38,105 bases of DNA from Rhizobium sp. Q54. GTDB lineage: Bacteria > Pseudomonadota > Alphaproteobacteria > UBA2966 > CAIVPW01. Location of the stretch: assembly GCA_945947575.1 (NCBI GenBank), contig CAMEYM010000025.1:1-38105 (forward strand). The letters run 5' to 3'. Shown one piece after another: positions 1 to 8,586 of this stretch. How positions within the stretch are numbered: position 1 is the first letter of the stretch; every line of letters starts with the position of its first letter. The translations under genes and the position numbers were made by a program. The notes beneath the pieces are model-generated. The model was not told where the DNA came from and did no database searches. It saw nothing but the letters and a program-made list of their open reading frames with translations.

Positions 1-2
1 GG

Positions 3-482
3 GGGGGGGACGACCACGGCCGCAAGGCGCGTAGGCGCGACGACCTTGCCCGCCGGCTGATCCTGGTGCGCGACCGCGTGGCAGCCGACCTGGAACAGGC
101 ACCCGCCCTCGCCGCACTGGCCGAGGTCGGAGGTCTGTCGCCGTCGCACCTGCTGCGCGCCTTTCGCGCGCACTTTGGCGAGACGCCGCATGCCTTTGCG
201 ACGCGCCTGCGCATCGAACGCGCCAAGGCTCACCTGCGGGCGGGCCACAGTGTGACGGATACCTGCTTCGAGGTCGGGTTTTCGAGCCTTGGCTCGTTCA
301 GTTCGCTCTTCAAGCTGCGCGTCGGCGTGTCGCCGCTTGCGTACCGAACCGAGCTTTACTGCTGGGTGCCCTCGATCGCACTGGTGCACGCCGCCGCTGC
401 GCCGTTCTGCTTCGTTAGCGGCTGGCTGCCCGAGGCGCTCGGCATCGCAACTTCGGAGAAGCCGCCCGCCTTTCGCCCGTGA
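3..482 (+). CDS. AraC-family transcriptional regulator, 5' end cut by window edge
   Basis: The frame is open to the left edge, so the start codon lies outside the window; a GTG at 66 is an internal candidate but would cut into the domain. The readable part is a two-helix-turn-helix AraC DNA-binding domain. A first HTH (ALAEVGGLSPSHLLRAF) is followed by the linker helix (RLRIERAKAHL) and a second HTH with the family signature CFEVGFSSLGSFSSLFK, ending in GVSPLAYR. About 45 residues follow the domain. The second HTH has the form seen in AraC regulators that sit next to VOC/glyoxalase-like genes, and the VOC gene starts 27 bp downstream with a good ribosome-binding site. I infer that it regulates that neighbour. 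The ligand is unknown. The run of nine G at the very edge could be a sequence artefact. Confidence 0.85.
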   Translation, partial: GGDDHGRKARRRDDLARRLILVRDRVAADLEQAPALAALAEVGGLSPSHLLRAFRAHFGETPHAFATRLRIERAKAHLRAGHSVTDTCFEVGFSSLGSFSSLFKLRVGVSPLAYRTELYCWVPSIALVHAAAAPFCFVSGWLPEALGIATSEKPPAFRP

Positions 483-509
483 TAGCGAAGGGGCAGCAGG
501 AGGTTTCCC

Positions 510-924
510 ATGCAGATCAATTCGCTTAGCCATACACCCGTTTACGTCGTGGACCAGGAGCGCGCGCGCCAGTTCTATGTCGATAAACTCGGCTTCGAGG
601 TGCGCTCCGACCTCAAGATGGGCGAGTTCCGCTGGCTCACCGTCGCTCCAAAGGCGCAGCGCCAGCCAGAGTTGATCCTGATGCCGCTTGTTGCCAGCCC
701 GCTCATGGACGCGACGGTCGTCGCAGCGTTCCGCGCCCTGCAGGACAAAGGCGCGTTGGGCTGCGGCGTCCTGGAGACCGACGACTGTCAGGCGCTGTAC
801 GAGTCCCTGAAGAAGAAGGGCGTCGCCTTCCGCACCCCCCCCGGCACAACGGCCGTATGGCCTCGAGGCGGTGCTCCTAGACGATTCCGGCAACTGGTTC
901 TCGCTGGTTCAACGGCCGGCATAG
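510..924 (+). pseudogene. VOC-fold (glyoxalase/bleomycin resistance-like) protein, frameshifted at a C8 tract
   Basis: An AGGAGGT ribosome-binding site (498-504) precedes the ATG. The N-terminal half reads as a VOC/glyoxalase-fold protein: a beta strand, then ERARQFYVDKLGFEV, and a metal-site-like region around LGCGVLETDD. In the opening frame the protein runs out of family similarity after FRTPP and ends at 959 with an unrelated tail. Removing one C from the C8 run at 835-842 restores the expected ending, which includes YGLEAVLLDDSGNWFSL and stops at TAG 922-924, giving about 137 residues. This may be a true frameshift, a phase-variable tract or a homopolymer error. The substrate cannot be told. 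Co-orientation with the AraC gene suggests a small regulated unit. Confidence 0.75.
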
Positions 925-955
925 TCCCAACCGCGGGGTGTAGCGCACCGCGTCG

Positions 956-983
956 GTGACAACTGCGGGGCGTTCGCTAAACT
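956..983 (+). promoter_or_regulatory. Candidate promoter of the sdhCDAB operon, predicted leaderless
   Basis: GTGACA (956-961) and TAAACT (978-983) are separated by 16 bp. The extended -10 (GCTAAACT) resembles the alphaproteobacterial GCTANAWC type. The predicted start of transcription, about 7 bp after the -10, falls on the A of the sdhC ATG at 990, so the mRNA may have no leader. No ribosome-binding site is visible before sdhC, which fits. This is judged by eye only. Confidence 0.4.
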
Positions 984-989
984 CGGCGG

Positions 990-1385
990 ATGTCCCGTGA
1001 CAACCGGCCCCTATCCCCGCATCTGTCGGTCTACAGCTTCCAGTGGACGATGGCGCTGTCCATCCTGCACCGCGTCACCGGCGTGGCGCTGGGGGGCGGA
1101 CTGGTGCTGCTCGCCTGGTGGCTGGTGGCGGCGGCGGTCAGCCCGGCGGCGTTCGCGGTGGCGCGCGGGTTCACCGCCTCGATCCCCGGGCGCTTCTTGG
1201 TGCTCGGGTTCACGTTCGCGCTGTTCTATCACCTGTGCAACGGCATCCGGCATCTCGCCTGGGACTTCGGCGTCGGCTACGAGCTGAAGACCGCCCATGC
1301 GTCGGGATGGTTCGCGCTGATGGCGGCGATCGCCTTGACGATCGTGGCGTGGCTCGGCGGCTACGCGGCCAGAGGGACGCCATGA
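990..1385 (+). CDS. sdhC: Succinate dehydrogenase cytochrome b556 subunit SdhC
   Basis: This is the membrane anchor subunit of complex II, which carries electrons from succinate to ubiquinone at the inner membrane. The 131-residue length is normal. Diagnostic segments are RPLSPHLSVY at the N-terminus, SILHRVTG in the first helix (quinone-site region) and the heme-ligand motif HLCNGIRHLAWD near residue 90. Three hydrophobic membrane helices are visible. It is the first gene of sdhCDAB, with 10 bp to sdhD. The ATG lies six bases after a candidate -10 box. Confidence 0.95.
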   Translation: MSRDNRPLSPHLSVYSFQWTMALSILHRVTGVALGGGLVLLAWWLVAAAVSPAAFAVARGFTASIPGRFLVLGFTFALFYHLCNGIRHLAWDFGVGYELKTAHASGWFALMAAIALTIVAWLGGYAARGTP

Positions 1386-1395
1386 GGGGCAGCCT

Positions 1396-1770
1396 GTGAC
1401 GGCGCGTTCGCCGCTGGGAAACGCGCGCGGCCTCGGCTCGGCGCGTACCGGAGTGCAGCACTGGTGGCTGCAACGCGTCACCGCGTTGGCGTTGGTGCCG
1501 CTGTGCCTGTGGCTCGGTGTGTCGTTGATCGGGTTGACCGGCGCTGACCACGCGCAATTCTCCGCCTGGGTAGCGAGCCCGCTGCACGCGATCGGATTGC
1601 TGCTGACCCTCGGCACGGCGTTCTATCACTTCAAGGTCGGCGTGGACGAAGTGATCGAGGACTACGTGCACGCGGAGGTGCTCAAGCTGGCGGCGCGGCT
1701 CGGCAACTCGTTCGGAGTCACCGTGGTCGCGGCTGCGTCGGCGTTCGCTGTCCTGAAGCTCGCGCTGTGA
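1396..1770 (+). CDS. sdhD: Succinate dehydrogenase membrane anchor subunit SdhD
   Basis: This is the second membrane anchor of complex II, 124 residues with three hydrophobic helices. The family pattern is present: [17 protein letters not shown] before helix 1, and the helix 2 segment [16 protein letters not shown], whose histidines lie in the expected heme/quinone region. The start is GTG at 1396, because the nearby ATG at 1381 is out of frame and stops at once. Its last codons overlap the GTG start of sdhA by four bases (GTGA), which implies translational coupling. Confidence 0.92.
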   Translation: MTARSPLGNARGLGSARTGVQHWWLQRVTALALVPLCLWLGVSLIGLTGADHAQFSAWVASPLHAIGLLLTLGTAFYHFKVGVDEVIEDYVHAEVLKLAARLGNSFGVTVVAAASAFAVLKLAL

Positions 1771-3548
1771 ACTATAAGATTCAGGACCACGTCTACGACG
1801 CGGTCGTCGTGGGCGCCGGCGGCGCCGGCTTGCGGGCGACCATGGGGCTGGCCGAGGCGGGCCTGCACACGGCCAACATCACCAAGGTGTTCCCGACGCG
1901 CAGCCACACGGTGGCGGCGCAGGGCGGCATCTCGGCCGCCCTTGGCAACATGGGCGAGGACGATTGGCGCTGGCACATGTACGACACCGTCAAGGGGTCG
2001 GACTGGCTCGGCGACCAGGACGCCATCGAGTACATGTGCCGCGAGGGACCGGGCGCGGTCATCGAACTCGAGCACTACGGCGTGCCGTTCTCGCGCACCG
2101 ACGACGGGCGCATCTACCAGCGCGCGTTCGGCGGCATGACCACCAACTTCGGCCAGGGCCAGGCACAGCGCACGTGCGCCGCCGCCGACCGCACCGGCCA
2201 CGCCATCCTGCACGCGCTCTATCAGCAGAGCCTGAAGCACGACGCGAAGTTCTTCATCGAGCACTTCGCCATCGACCTGATCATGGACGACGAAGGCGCC
2301 TGCCGGGGCGTCATGGCATGGGGCCTGGAGGACGGCACGCTGCACCGCTTCCGCGCCCACGTGGTGGTGCTGGCGACCGGAGGCTACGGCCGCGTCTACC
2401 AATCGACGACCGCGGCGCACACGTGCACCGGCGACGGCGGCGGCATGGTCCTGCGCGCCGGACTGCCGATCCAGGACGCGGAGTTCGTGCAGTTCCACCC
2501 CACCGGGGTCTACGGATCGGGCGTGCTGATCTCGGAGGCAGCGCGCGGCGAAGGCGGCGTGCTGGTGAATTCCGAGGGCGAGCGCTTCATGGCGCGCTAT
2601 GCGCCGACCGCCAAGGACCTGGCGTCGCGCGATGTGGTGAGCCGCGCCATCACCATGGAAATTCGCGAGGGCCGCGGCTGCGGGCCGAACAAGGACTACA
2701 TCCACCTGGACGTGAGCCACTTGGGTCAGGTGCTGCAGGAACGCCTGCCCGGCGTCGTCGAGAACGGGCGCGTCTTCGGCGGCGTCGACGCGACCGAGCA
2801 GCCGCTGCCGGTGGTGCCGACCTGCCACTACAACATGGGCGGTATTCCGACCAACATCCACGGCGAGGTCGTGCGGCCGAAGGGCGACGACCTCGAGGCG
2901 GCCGTGCCGGGACTGATGGCGATCGGCGAAGGCGCGTGCGTGTCGGTGCATGGCGCCAACCGGCTCGGCTCCAACTCGCTGCTGGACCTGGTCGTGTTCG
3001 GGCGGGCCGCCGCCAAGCACGCCGCCGCGACGGTGCGCGCCGGCGCGCCGCACGCCGACCTTGGGCGCAACGCGGGCGAGGCAGCGATCGCGCGCTTCGA
3101 CAAGCTGCGCCATGCCAATGGCGGCACGCCGACGGCGGAGCTGCGGCGGCGCATGCAGAAGGTCATGCAGACCCACTGCGCCGTGTTCCGCGAGACGGCG
3201 CACCTGGATCAGGGCATCGCCGAGCTGGGCCAGGTATGGCGCGACATGGCCGACATCCGCGTCTCGGACCGCTCCCTGATCTGGAATTCGGACCTGGTCG
3301 AGACGCTGGAGCTCGACAACCTGCTGCACCTGGCCGTCGCGACCATCCATTCGGCGCGCAACCGCACCGAGAGCCGCGGCGCGCACGCGCGCGAGGATTT
3401 TCCCAAGCGCAACGACGAGCAATGGCTGCGCCATTCGCTGGCGTGGGTGCGGCCGGATGCGAGCGTCGAGATCGGCTACCGGCCCGTGCACCTGCGCGCG
3501 CTCAGCGAGGACGTGCGGGCGTTCCCCCCGAAGGCGCGCATATACTGA
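1767..3548 (+). CDS. sdhA: Succinate dehydrogenase flavoprotein subunit SdhA
   Basis: This is the catalytic subunit that oxidises succinate to fumarate with covalently bound FAD. The 593-residue length is typical. A Rossmann motif GAGGAGL lies at about residues 16-22. The FAD-linking histidine is in SHTVAAQGG (His47). Substrate-site segments are [14 protein letters not shown] and HYNMGGI, and the FAD-binding end [19 protein letters not shown] is intact. The start is a GTG that overlaps the sdhD stop. sdhB follows after five bases. Two long open frames on other strands or phases across this gene are shadows. Confidence 0.97.
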   Translation: MNYKIQDHVYDAVVVGAGGAGLRATMGLAEAGLHTANITKVFPTRSHTVAAQGGISAALGNMGEDDWRWHMYDTVKGSDWLGDQDAIEYMCREGPGAVIELEHYGVPFSRTDDGRIYQRAFGGMTTNFGQGQAQRTCAAADRTGHAILHALYQQSLKHDAKFFIEHFAIDLIMDDEGACRGVMAWGLEDGTLHRFRAHVVVLATGGYGRVYQSTTAAHTCTGDGGGMVLRAGLPIQDAEFVQFHPTGVYGSGVLISEAARGEGGVLVNSEGERFMARYAPTAKDLASRDVVSRAITMEIREGRGCGPNKDYIHLDVSHLGQVLQERLPGVVENGRVFGGVDATEQPLPVVPTCHYNMGGIPTNIHGEVVRPKGDDLEAAVPGLMAIGEGACVSVHGANRLGSNSLLDLVVFGRAAAKHAAATVRAGAPHADLGRNAGEAAIARFDKLRHANGGTPTAELRRRMQKVMQTHCAVFRETAHLDQGIAELGQVWRDMADIRVSDRSLIWNSDLVETLELDNLLHLAVATIHSARNRTESRGAHAREDFPKRNDEQWLRHSLAWVRPDASVEIGYRPVHLRALSEDVRAFPPKARIY

Positions 3549-3553
3549 GAGCG

Positions 3554-4336
3554 ATGGTCGCGTTCACCCTGCCCAAGAATTCCAAGGTGGTGCGCGGGCG
3601 CACGCACAAGGCTGCCGCCGGAGCGCGGCGCATCAAGCGCTTCCGCGTCTACCGTTGGGACCCGGACGTGGGCGGCAACCCGGCTCTTGATACGTTCGAG
3701 GTGGACCTCACCGCGTGTGGGCCGATGGTGCTCGACGCTCTTAACAAGATCAAAGACGAGATCGACGCGACGCTGACGTTCCGGCGCTCGTGCCGCGAGG
3801 GCGTATGCGGCAGCTGCGCCATGAACGTGGACGGCACCAACACGCTGGCGTGCCTGAAGCCGATTGACGCGATCAACGGCGACGTTGCGATCTACCCCTT
3901 GCCGCACCTGCCGGTCATCAAGGACCTGGTCGGCGACATGACGCAGTTCTTTGCCCAGTACGCGTCGGTAGAGCCGTGGCTGAGCACCGATTCGGCGCCG
4001 CCGCCGTCGGCCGAGCGACGCCAGTTGCCGGCCGACCGCGCCAAGCTCGACGGGCTATGGGAGTGCATCCTGTGCGCGTGCTGCTCGACCAGCTGTCCGA
4101 GCTACTGGTGGAACGGTGACCGGTTCCTGGGGCCGGCGACGCTGCTGCAGGCGTACCGCTGGATCATCGATTCGCGCGATGAGCACACCGGCGACCGCCT
4201 CGACTACCTCGAGGACCCGCACCGGCTGTACCGCTGCCACACCATCCTGAACTGCGCGGCGACATGCCCGAAGGGGTTGAACCCCGCCAAGGCGATCGGC
4301 GAGATCAAGAAGCTGATGGTGGCGCGGCGCGGCTAG
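3554..4336 (+). CDS. sdhB: Succinate dehydrogenase iron-sulfur subunit SdhB
   Basis: This 260-residue subunit passes electrons from the flavin to quinone through three Fe-S clusters. All ligand motifs are present in order: the [2Fe-2S] motif [13 protein letters not shown] with the further cysteine in NTLACL, the [4Fe-4S] motif [12 protein letters not shown] and the [3Fe-4S] motif [14 protein letters not shown]. It is the last gene of the operon. Its TAG stop shares the palindromic CTAG at 4333-4336 with the stop of the convergent pentapeptide gene, so the two genes overlap by four bases with no room for a terminator between them. Confidence 0.97.
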   Translation: MVAFTLPKNSKVVRGRTHKAAAGARRIKRFRVYRWDPDVGGNPALDTFEVDLTACGPMVLDALNKIKDEIDATLTFRRSCREGVCGSCAMNVDGTNTLACLKPIDAINGDVAIYPLPHLPVIKDLVGDMTQFFAQYASVEPWLSTDSAPPPSAERRQLPADRAKLDGLWECILCACCSTSCPSYWWNGDRFLGPATLLQAYRWIIDSRDEHTGDRLDYLEDPHRLYRCHTILNCAATCPKGLNPAKAIGEIKKLMVARRG

Positions 4337-4734
4337 AACGATTCGGCGCGGCAGCCCATCAGGCGGTGCAGGGCCTCGGGCGTGATGACGGCGCCTTTGA
4401 GCTTGGCGCCGGAGACTTCGGCGCCGGCGGCGTCCGCGTTGCGGAGGTCGGCGAAGCGGAGGTCGGCGCCCGACAGGTCGGCGTCGCGCAGGCGGGCGCC
4501 CTTCAGGTTGGCGTTCTTGAGGTTGGCTTCGTCGAGCTTGGCGTCGGTGAAGTCGACCTCGCGCAGGTCGGCGCCTTCGAGATTGGCCTTGGACAGGACG
4601 GCGCGCTTCAAGACGGCGCCCTGCAGCTTGGCGCCGGAGAGGTCCTTGGCCGTTAGGCGGGCCTGCTCGCCGCCGTCGTCGGCAAGCCAGCGCTTGTGGT
4701 CGCGGAGGATTTGGTCGAGGTCGGATTGGTCCAT
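4333..4734 (-). CDS. Pentapeptide-repeat protein
   Basis: This is a 133-residue protein without a signal peptide. A short helical N-terminus ([17 protein letters not shown]) is followed from about residue 33 to 115 by pentapeptide repeats of the A(D/N)LXX type, such as [14 protein letters not shown] and [17 protein letters not shown], and then a short helical end. Such repeats form a right-handed quadrilateral beta helix. The N-terminal helix resembles small pentapeptide proteins of alphaproteobacteria with no known role. The start was set at ATG 4734; an upstream GTG at 4767 would add 11 residues that show no family pattern. It is convergent with sdhB. No specific function, gyrase protection for instance, can be assigned. 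Confidence 0.8.
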   Translation of the reverse strand: MDQSDLDQILRDHKRWLADDGGEQARLTAKDLSGAKLQGAVLKRAVLSKANLEGADLREVDFTDAKLDEANLKNANLKGARLRDADLSGADLRFADLRNADAAGAEVSGAKLKGAVITPEALHRLMGCRAESF

Positions 4735-4761
4735 GGCGAGCACCGTGTGCGTGGAGGCTAT

Positions 4762-4794
<33 letters not shown>

Positions 4795-4802
4795 TGCTTA
4801 GG

Positions 4803-5678
4803 TTACCACTGGAATTCGGGGATCACGGCGGTGGGGCGCGCGCCCAGGCGCACAGCGGCGGCTTCGACGCGGGTGAGGTCGAGGGTGGCGCCGGGGCGGG
4901 CGCCGAACTCCTCGGCGTGCAGGCCGGCGAGCACCAGGAGGGAGTCGATGCCGGCGGCGTTGGCGCCGGCGATGTCGGTGGTGAGGCTGTCGCCGACGGC
5001 GAGCACGCGGCGCGGCTCGATGGCACGCATCTTGGCGAAGCAGGCGCGGTAGGCGGCCGGGTACGGCTTGCCGTGGTAGACGCAGTCGCCGCCGAGGGCG
5101 TGGTAGGCCTCGCCGATGGCGCCGGCGCACGGCAGGCGCTTCGACCCGCGGTATACGTAGCGGTCCGGGTTGGCGCACAGCATGGGCAGGTTCTTGCGCT
5201 TGGCGAGGTCGAGGAGACCGGCGTAGTCGGCGGCGGTCTCGGTCTCGTCGTCGAAGAGGCCGGTGTTCAGGAGGAAATGCGCACGATCGGGCGTCTGCAC
5301 CTGCTCGTAGTCGAGGCCGGCGAGCAGGCCCCAGTCGCGCTCCGGACCCAGGTGATAGAAGCGGCGGCCGAGCTTGGCGTGCCAGGGGTCGGCGCGGTGC
5401 TCGAGCGCGGTGCGGGCGAGGTCGCCGGAGGTGACGACCTCGTCGTAGCTGTCGGGCGGGATGCCAAAGCCCGCGACCTGCTTGCGCACGGAGTCGAGCG
5501 AGCGTGGTGCGTTCGACAGCAGAACAAGGGGCCAGCCGTGGGCGCGCATCGCCCCCATGCAGCGGAGCGCGCCGGGCGTCGGCTTCTCGCCGTCGTGGAT
5601 GACGCCCCACAGGTCGAGAATGACCGCGTCGTATTTGGCCGCGACCTCGGAGATGCCGTGGAGGACCGCGAACGTCAT
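4803..5678 (-). CDS. HAD-superfamily class IIA hydrolase (TIGR01459-like)
   Basis: This is a 291-residue phosphatase-type protein. Motif I is DLWGVIHDG, with Asp as the likely nucleophile. Motif II is LLSNAPR, the motif III region is HGKPYP and motif IV is GDSLTTDIAGANAAG. The large C2-type cap between motifs II and III marks class IIA, the group of NagD and pyridoxal phosphatases. The closest recognisable group is the alphaproteobacterial TIGR01459 set, often called sugar phosphatase without proof. The start is ATG 5678, which overlaps the stop of the upstream EAL gene (ATGA). The open frame extends to 5825, but that part lies inside the EAL gene. The substrate is unknown. Confidence 0.85.
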   Translation of the reverse strand: MTFAVLHGISEVAAKYDAVILDLWGVIHDGEKPTPGALRCMGAMRAHGWPLVLLSNAPRSLDSVRKQVAGFGIPPDSYDEVVTSGDLARTALEHRADPWHAKLGRRFYHLGPERDWGLLAGLDYEQVQTPDRAHFLLNTGLFDDETETAADYAGLLDLAKRKNLPMLCANPDRYVYRGSKRLPCAGAIGEAYHALGGDCVYHGKPYPAAYRACFAKMRAIEPRRVLAVGDSLTTDIAGANAAGIDSLLVLAGLHAEEFGARPGATLDLTRVEAAAVRLGARPTAVIPEFQW

Positions 5679-6769
5679 GCGCCCTCGCGGAGGGGGCGCG
5701 GCTCGCCGAACAGGTAGCCTTGCGCGAGGGTGACGTTGAGCTCCATCAGGCGGACGGCCTGGCGTTCCTCTTCGACCTTCTCTGCAATCAACTCGATGCC
5801 GCCGCGCTTGAGGCGCTCGGCCCAATCGGCGACGTGGAGCGCGGTGCGCGGCTTGGATTCTTGCGCGAGCATCTCGGCGGCGCCGATCTTGACGTAGCGG
5901 ATGCCGTGGCGGACGAGCAGCGCGATGTCGGCGTCGGCGACCTCGGTGACGTTGTCCTCGGAGAAGGCGAAGCCGAGCTTGCGCAGGGCGGCGAGGTTGG
6001 ACATGAGCGCGACGTCGTGGGCGTCCTGCTGCGGCAACTCGAAGATCAGACTCTCGGCGAGGTCCTTGTTGCGCTCGAGGAACTCGATGAACTGCGGAAA
6101 GAATTCGCCGTCGCCGAGCGCCTCGCGCGAGAGGTTGCAGAAGAAGCCGACTTCCAGCTTGTCCTTCCAGGCGCGGCGCACGGACTGGACGCAGCGGAAC
6201 AGCAACAGGTTCTCGATGGTGGGCAGGAGGCCGCGCTCGATGGCGACGGTGCGGTACTGGTCCGGCAGCAGGATGGTACCCTTCTCGGTGCGGATGCGGC
6301 CGAAGGCCTCATAGAAGCGCACTTTGCGTTGCGGCAGCGTGACGATCGGCTGCAGGTAGAGGTCGACGCGGTTGCTCTCGATGGCACTGCGCACGATCTC
6401 GAGAATCTGGGCGTCGGACAGCTTGCCGGTGACGGCGTCAGCCGGGGCGGCGCGCGGCAGGGCGCCCTCGGCGCGCTCGCGCACGGCGGCGCTGCGGTCG
6501 GTCATCTTCTTCAAGAGACCTTTGATGGTGCGCATCTCGCCGATGAGGTCGGCGGCGCCTTCGTCGCCGTCGAGGCCGATGGCGCCGCGCAGCTCGGCGA
6601 GGCCGGCGCGGGTGCGCTCGGCCTGCTCGGCGGTGGCGGCGTGCGCCTTGCGCAGCGCCTGCAGGTCGCGGCCCGCGGCACGGCGGGCGCGCATCTCGAA
6701 GCCCAGCACCGCTGCGAGCGCGACGACAGCCAAGCCGAGGACGATGGTGAAGGCGTCGATCAGCGCCAT
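5675..6769 (-). CDS. Membrane-anchored degenerate EAL-domain protein, TipF-like
   Basis: This 364-residue protein has one N-terminal membrane helix (about 4-24), a charged coiled-coil-like stretch (about 25-105) and an EAL domain (about 118-358). The EAL box reads EAF (154-156). Asn212, Glu244, Lys294, Glu330 and the QGYLFG end (350-355) are kept. The DDFG loop region that normally supplies metal-binding aspartates reads FSEDN (269-273), and the KID aspartate is Gly. I therefore expect c-di-GMP binding rather than hydrolysis. The layout recalls TipF, the c-di-GMP receptor for flagellum placement in Caulobacter, which has two membrane helices. It overlaps pyrD by 10 bp and the HAD gene by 4 bp. 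Confidence 0.7.
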   Translation of the reverse strand: MALIDAFTIVLGLAVVALAAVLGFEMRARRAAGRDLQALRKAHAATAEQAERTRAGLAELRGAIGLDGDEGAADLIGEMRTIKGLLKKMTDRSAAVRERAEGALPRAAPADAVTGKLSDAQILEIVRSAIESNRVDLYLQPIVTLPQRKVRFYEAFGRIRTEKGTILLPDQYRTVAIERGLLPTIENLLLFRCVQSVRRAWKDKLEVGFFCNLSREALGDGEFFPQFIEFLERNKDLAESLIFELPQQDAHDVALMSNLAALRKLGFAFSEDNVTEVADADIALLVRHGIRYVKIGAAEMLAQESKPRTALHVADWAERLKRGGIELIAEKVEEERQAVRLMELNVTLAQGYLFGEPRPLREGA

Positions 6770-7836
6770 GCGGCACCGACGGCGTCCGCGACCGAGGCGT
6801 GGCCATCGCGGGCCAGAAGCTCGGCGAGCTCCGACTGGATGCGGCCGACGAGGCCCGGACCTTCGTAGACGAGTGCCGAGTACAACTCGACGAGGGTCGC
6901 CCCGGCGCGGATCTTGGCGTAGGCGTCGGCGCCGGACGAGATGCCGCCGACGCCGACCAACGTCAGGCGCCCACCGGCGGCGCGATAGGCCTGGCCGAGC
7001 ACCTCGGTGGAGCGGGCGAGCAGCGGCCGGCCGGAGAGGCCGCCCTTCTCGCCGCGATGGTCGCTGCGCAGATTGTCGCGCAAGGCGACGCTGGTGTTGC
7101 TGACGACGAGCCCGTCGGCGCCGCCGCTGACGGCGGCATCGACGATGGTGGAGACGTCGCCGTCGGTGAGGTCCGGCGCGATCTTGACGAGAATCGGGGG
7201 ATTGGCGCGCGACTCATTGCGCGCCGCCGTTGCGGCGGCCAGCAACGTATCGAGGCGCGCGCCCATCTGCAGGTCGCGCAGGCCGGGCGTGTTGGGCGAG
7301 GAGATGTTCAGCACCAGCATGTCGGCGAGCGGCGCCAGCGCGCGGATGCAGGTGGCGTAGTCGGCGACCGGATCGGCGGAGTCCTTGTTGGCGCCGACGT
7401 TGACCGCGACGATGCCGCGAAAGGCGCGCCCCGTGAGACGGGCGCGCGCCGCCTCGAGACCCTGATTGTTGAAGCCGAGGCGATTGATGATGGCGCCGTC
7501 CTCCGGCAAGCGGAAGATGCGCGGGCGCGGGTTGCCGGCCTGCGGCTTGGGCGTGATGGTGCCCACCTCGACGAAGCCGAAGCCGAGACGCAGCATTTGC
7601 GCCGGCACCTCGGCGTTCTTGTCGAAGCCTGCCGAGAGGCCGATGGGCGACGGGAAGCGCAGGCCGAAGGCGCGCACCGCAAGGCGTTCGGGCGGCGTCG
7701 GCGCGGGAAAGAGTGCCAAGCCCGCGCGCACGGCGAGGATGGTGAGGCGGTGCGCGGTCTCGGCATCGAACCGCCGCAACAGCGACGTGCCGAAGGTGCC
7801 GAAGCGGTCGCCGAACGATCTAGAGGAGTCGGTCAC
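6760..7836 (-). CDS. pyrD: Dihydroorotate dehydrogenase (quinone), class 2
   Basis: This enzyme oxidises dihydroorotate to orotate in pyrimidine synthesis and passes electrons to quinone. The 358-residue length fits class 2. It has the N-terminal membrane-associating helices (DAETAHRLTILAVRAGL), GLSAGFDKNAEV, the catalytic-serine segment NISSPNTPGLRDLQ (Ser180 region), KIAPDLTD and the FMN-phosphate site GVGGISSGADAYAKI followed by VELYSALVYEGP. The start is GTG at 7836, which overlaps the end of the SRAP gene by 17 bp. The packed arrangement implies one transcript with its minus-strand neighbours. Confidence 0.95.
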   Translation of the reverse strand: MTDSSRSFGDRFGTFGTSLLRRFDAETAHRLTILAVRAGLALFPAPTPPERLAVRAFGLRFPSPIGLSAGFDKNAEVPAQMLRLGFGFVEVGTITPKPQAGNPRPRIFRLPEDGAIINRLGFNNQGLEAARARLTGRAFRGIVAVNVGANKDSADPVADYATCIRALAPLADMLVLNISSPNTPGLRDLQMGARLDTLLAAATAARNESRANPPILVKIAPDLTDGDVSTIVDAAVSGGADGLVVSNTSVALRDNLRSDHRGEKGGLSGRPLLARSTEVLGQAYRAAGGRLTLVGVGGISSGADAYAKIRAGATLVELYSALVYEGPGLVGRIQSELAELLARDGHASVADAVGAAWR

Positions 7837-8581
7837 GCGGGATGGAGGTCTCGGCCTCGGGGTCCGTTGGTGCCGGCTCGATGCACGCCGGGTCGTCGTT
7901 GACGTGAGAGTTTACGCGCTTCGAGACGATCGTGTCCGTGAAGGCTTCGTCGCCCCCGCGGCGCAAGAGCGCTAGCAGGGCGGCGTGGTCGGCCCTGGCC
8001 TCGCCGAGCCAGAAGGGCCAGGCCGCCGGTGGCAGCAGAACCGGCATGCGGTCGTGGATCGGCGCCACCAGGGCGCTGGCCTGGGTGGTGAGGATGGCGC
8101 AGGAACGCAGCGGCGTCGTGCCGTCAGCACGCCCTTGGCGTGACGCGCCGGGCCGCGCGGGATCGCTCCACTCCTCCCAGATGCCGGCGAACGCAAACAG
8201 GCTTTGGTCGGCGGGGCGGTACAGGTGCGGGGTCTTGTCCGCCTTGTCCCACTCGAAATAGCCGTTGGCCGGGACGAGACAGCGGCGCTCGCGGAAGGCG
8301 CGCTTGAAGGGCGCCGCCGTATCGACCGTCTCGCTGCGCGCGTTGATGAGGGGCGGCTTGCCCGGACGCGGCTTGCCACCACTGTCCGCTTCGGAGCCGG
8401 CCGGCACCAGGCCCCAGCGCAGCATGGCCAATGTGCGCTGGCCGTGTGAGAGGAGCACCGCGGGAACGTCTTGCGTGGGCGCGACGTTGTAGCGCGGCGG
8501 GAAGTTGGGAAGCGCGCCCTGGGTGTTGAACAACCGCCGCATCGCCTCGGGCGGCGTCGTCACCATGTAGCGGCCGCACAC
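7820..8581 (-). CDS. SOS response-associated peptidase (SRAP, YedK/HMCES family)
   Basis: SRAP proteins form a thiazolidine crosslink to abasic sites in single-stranded DNA. This 253-residue protein keeps all key positions: Cys2 (read from a GTG start as VCGRYM, so Cys becomes residue 1 after Met removal), Asn80 in LINARSET, Glu110 in NGYFEW and His176 in PIHDRMP. The YNVAPTQ and LRWGLVP segments are also typical. The start must be GTG 8581 to place the catalytic Cys at position 2; the open frame upstream of this runs antisense-like through lysK and is not coding. The gene starts five bases after the lysK stop. Confidence 0.93.
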   Translation of the reverse strand: MCGRYMVTTPPEAMRRLFNTQGALPNFPPRYNVAPTQDVPAVLLSHGQRTLAMLRWGLVPAGSEADSGGKPRPGKPPLINARSETVDTAAPFKRAFRERRCLVPANGYFEWDKADKTPHLYRPADQSLFAFAGIWEEWSDPARPGASRQGRADGTTPLRSCAILTTQASALVAPIHDRMPVLLPPAAWPFWLGEARADHAALLALLRRGGDEAFTDTIVSKRVNSHVNDDPACIEPAPTDPEAETSIPRDRLL

Positions 8582-8586
8582 GACCG

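Noticed and set aside
1662-3491. A 609-codon minus-strand open frame across sdhA
   Set aside because: It is antisense to a clear sdhA, rich in His/Arg/Ala/Val of the shadow type, and has no domain.
1964-3553. Long upstream extension of the sdhB frame through sdhA
   Set aside because: It is an out-of-frame shadow of sdhA; SdhB begins at ATG 3554.
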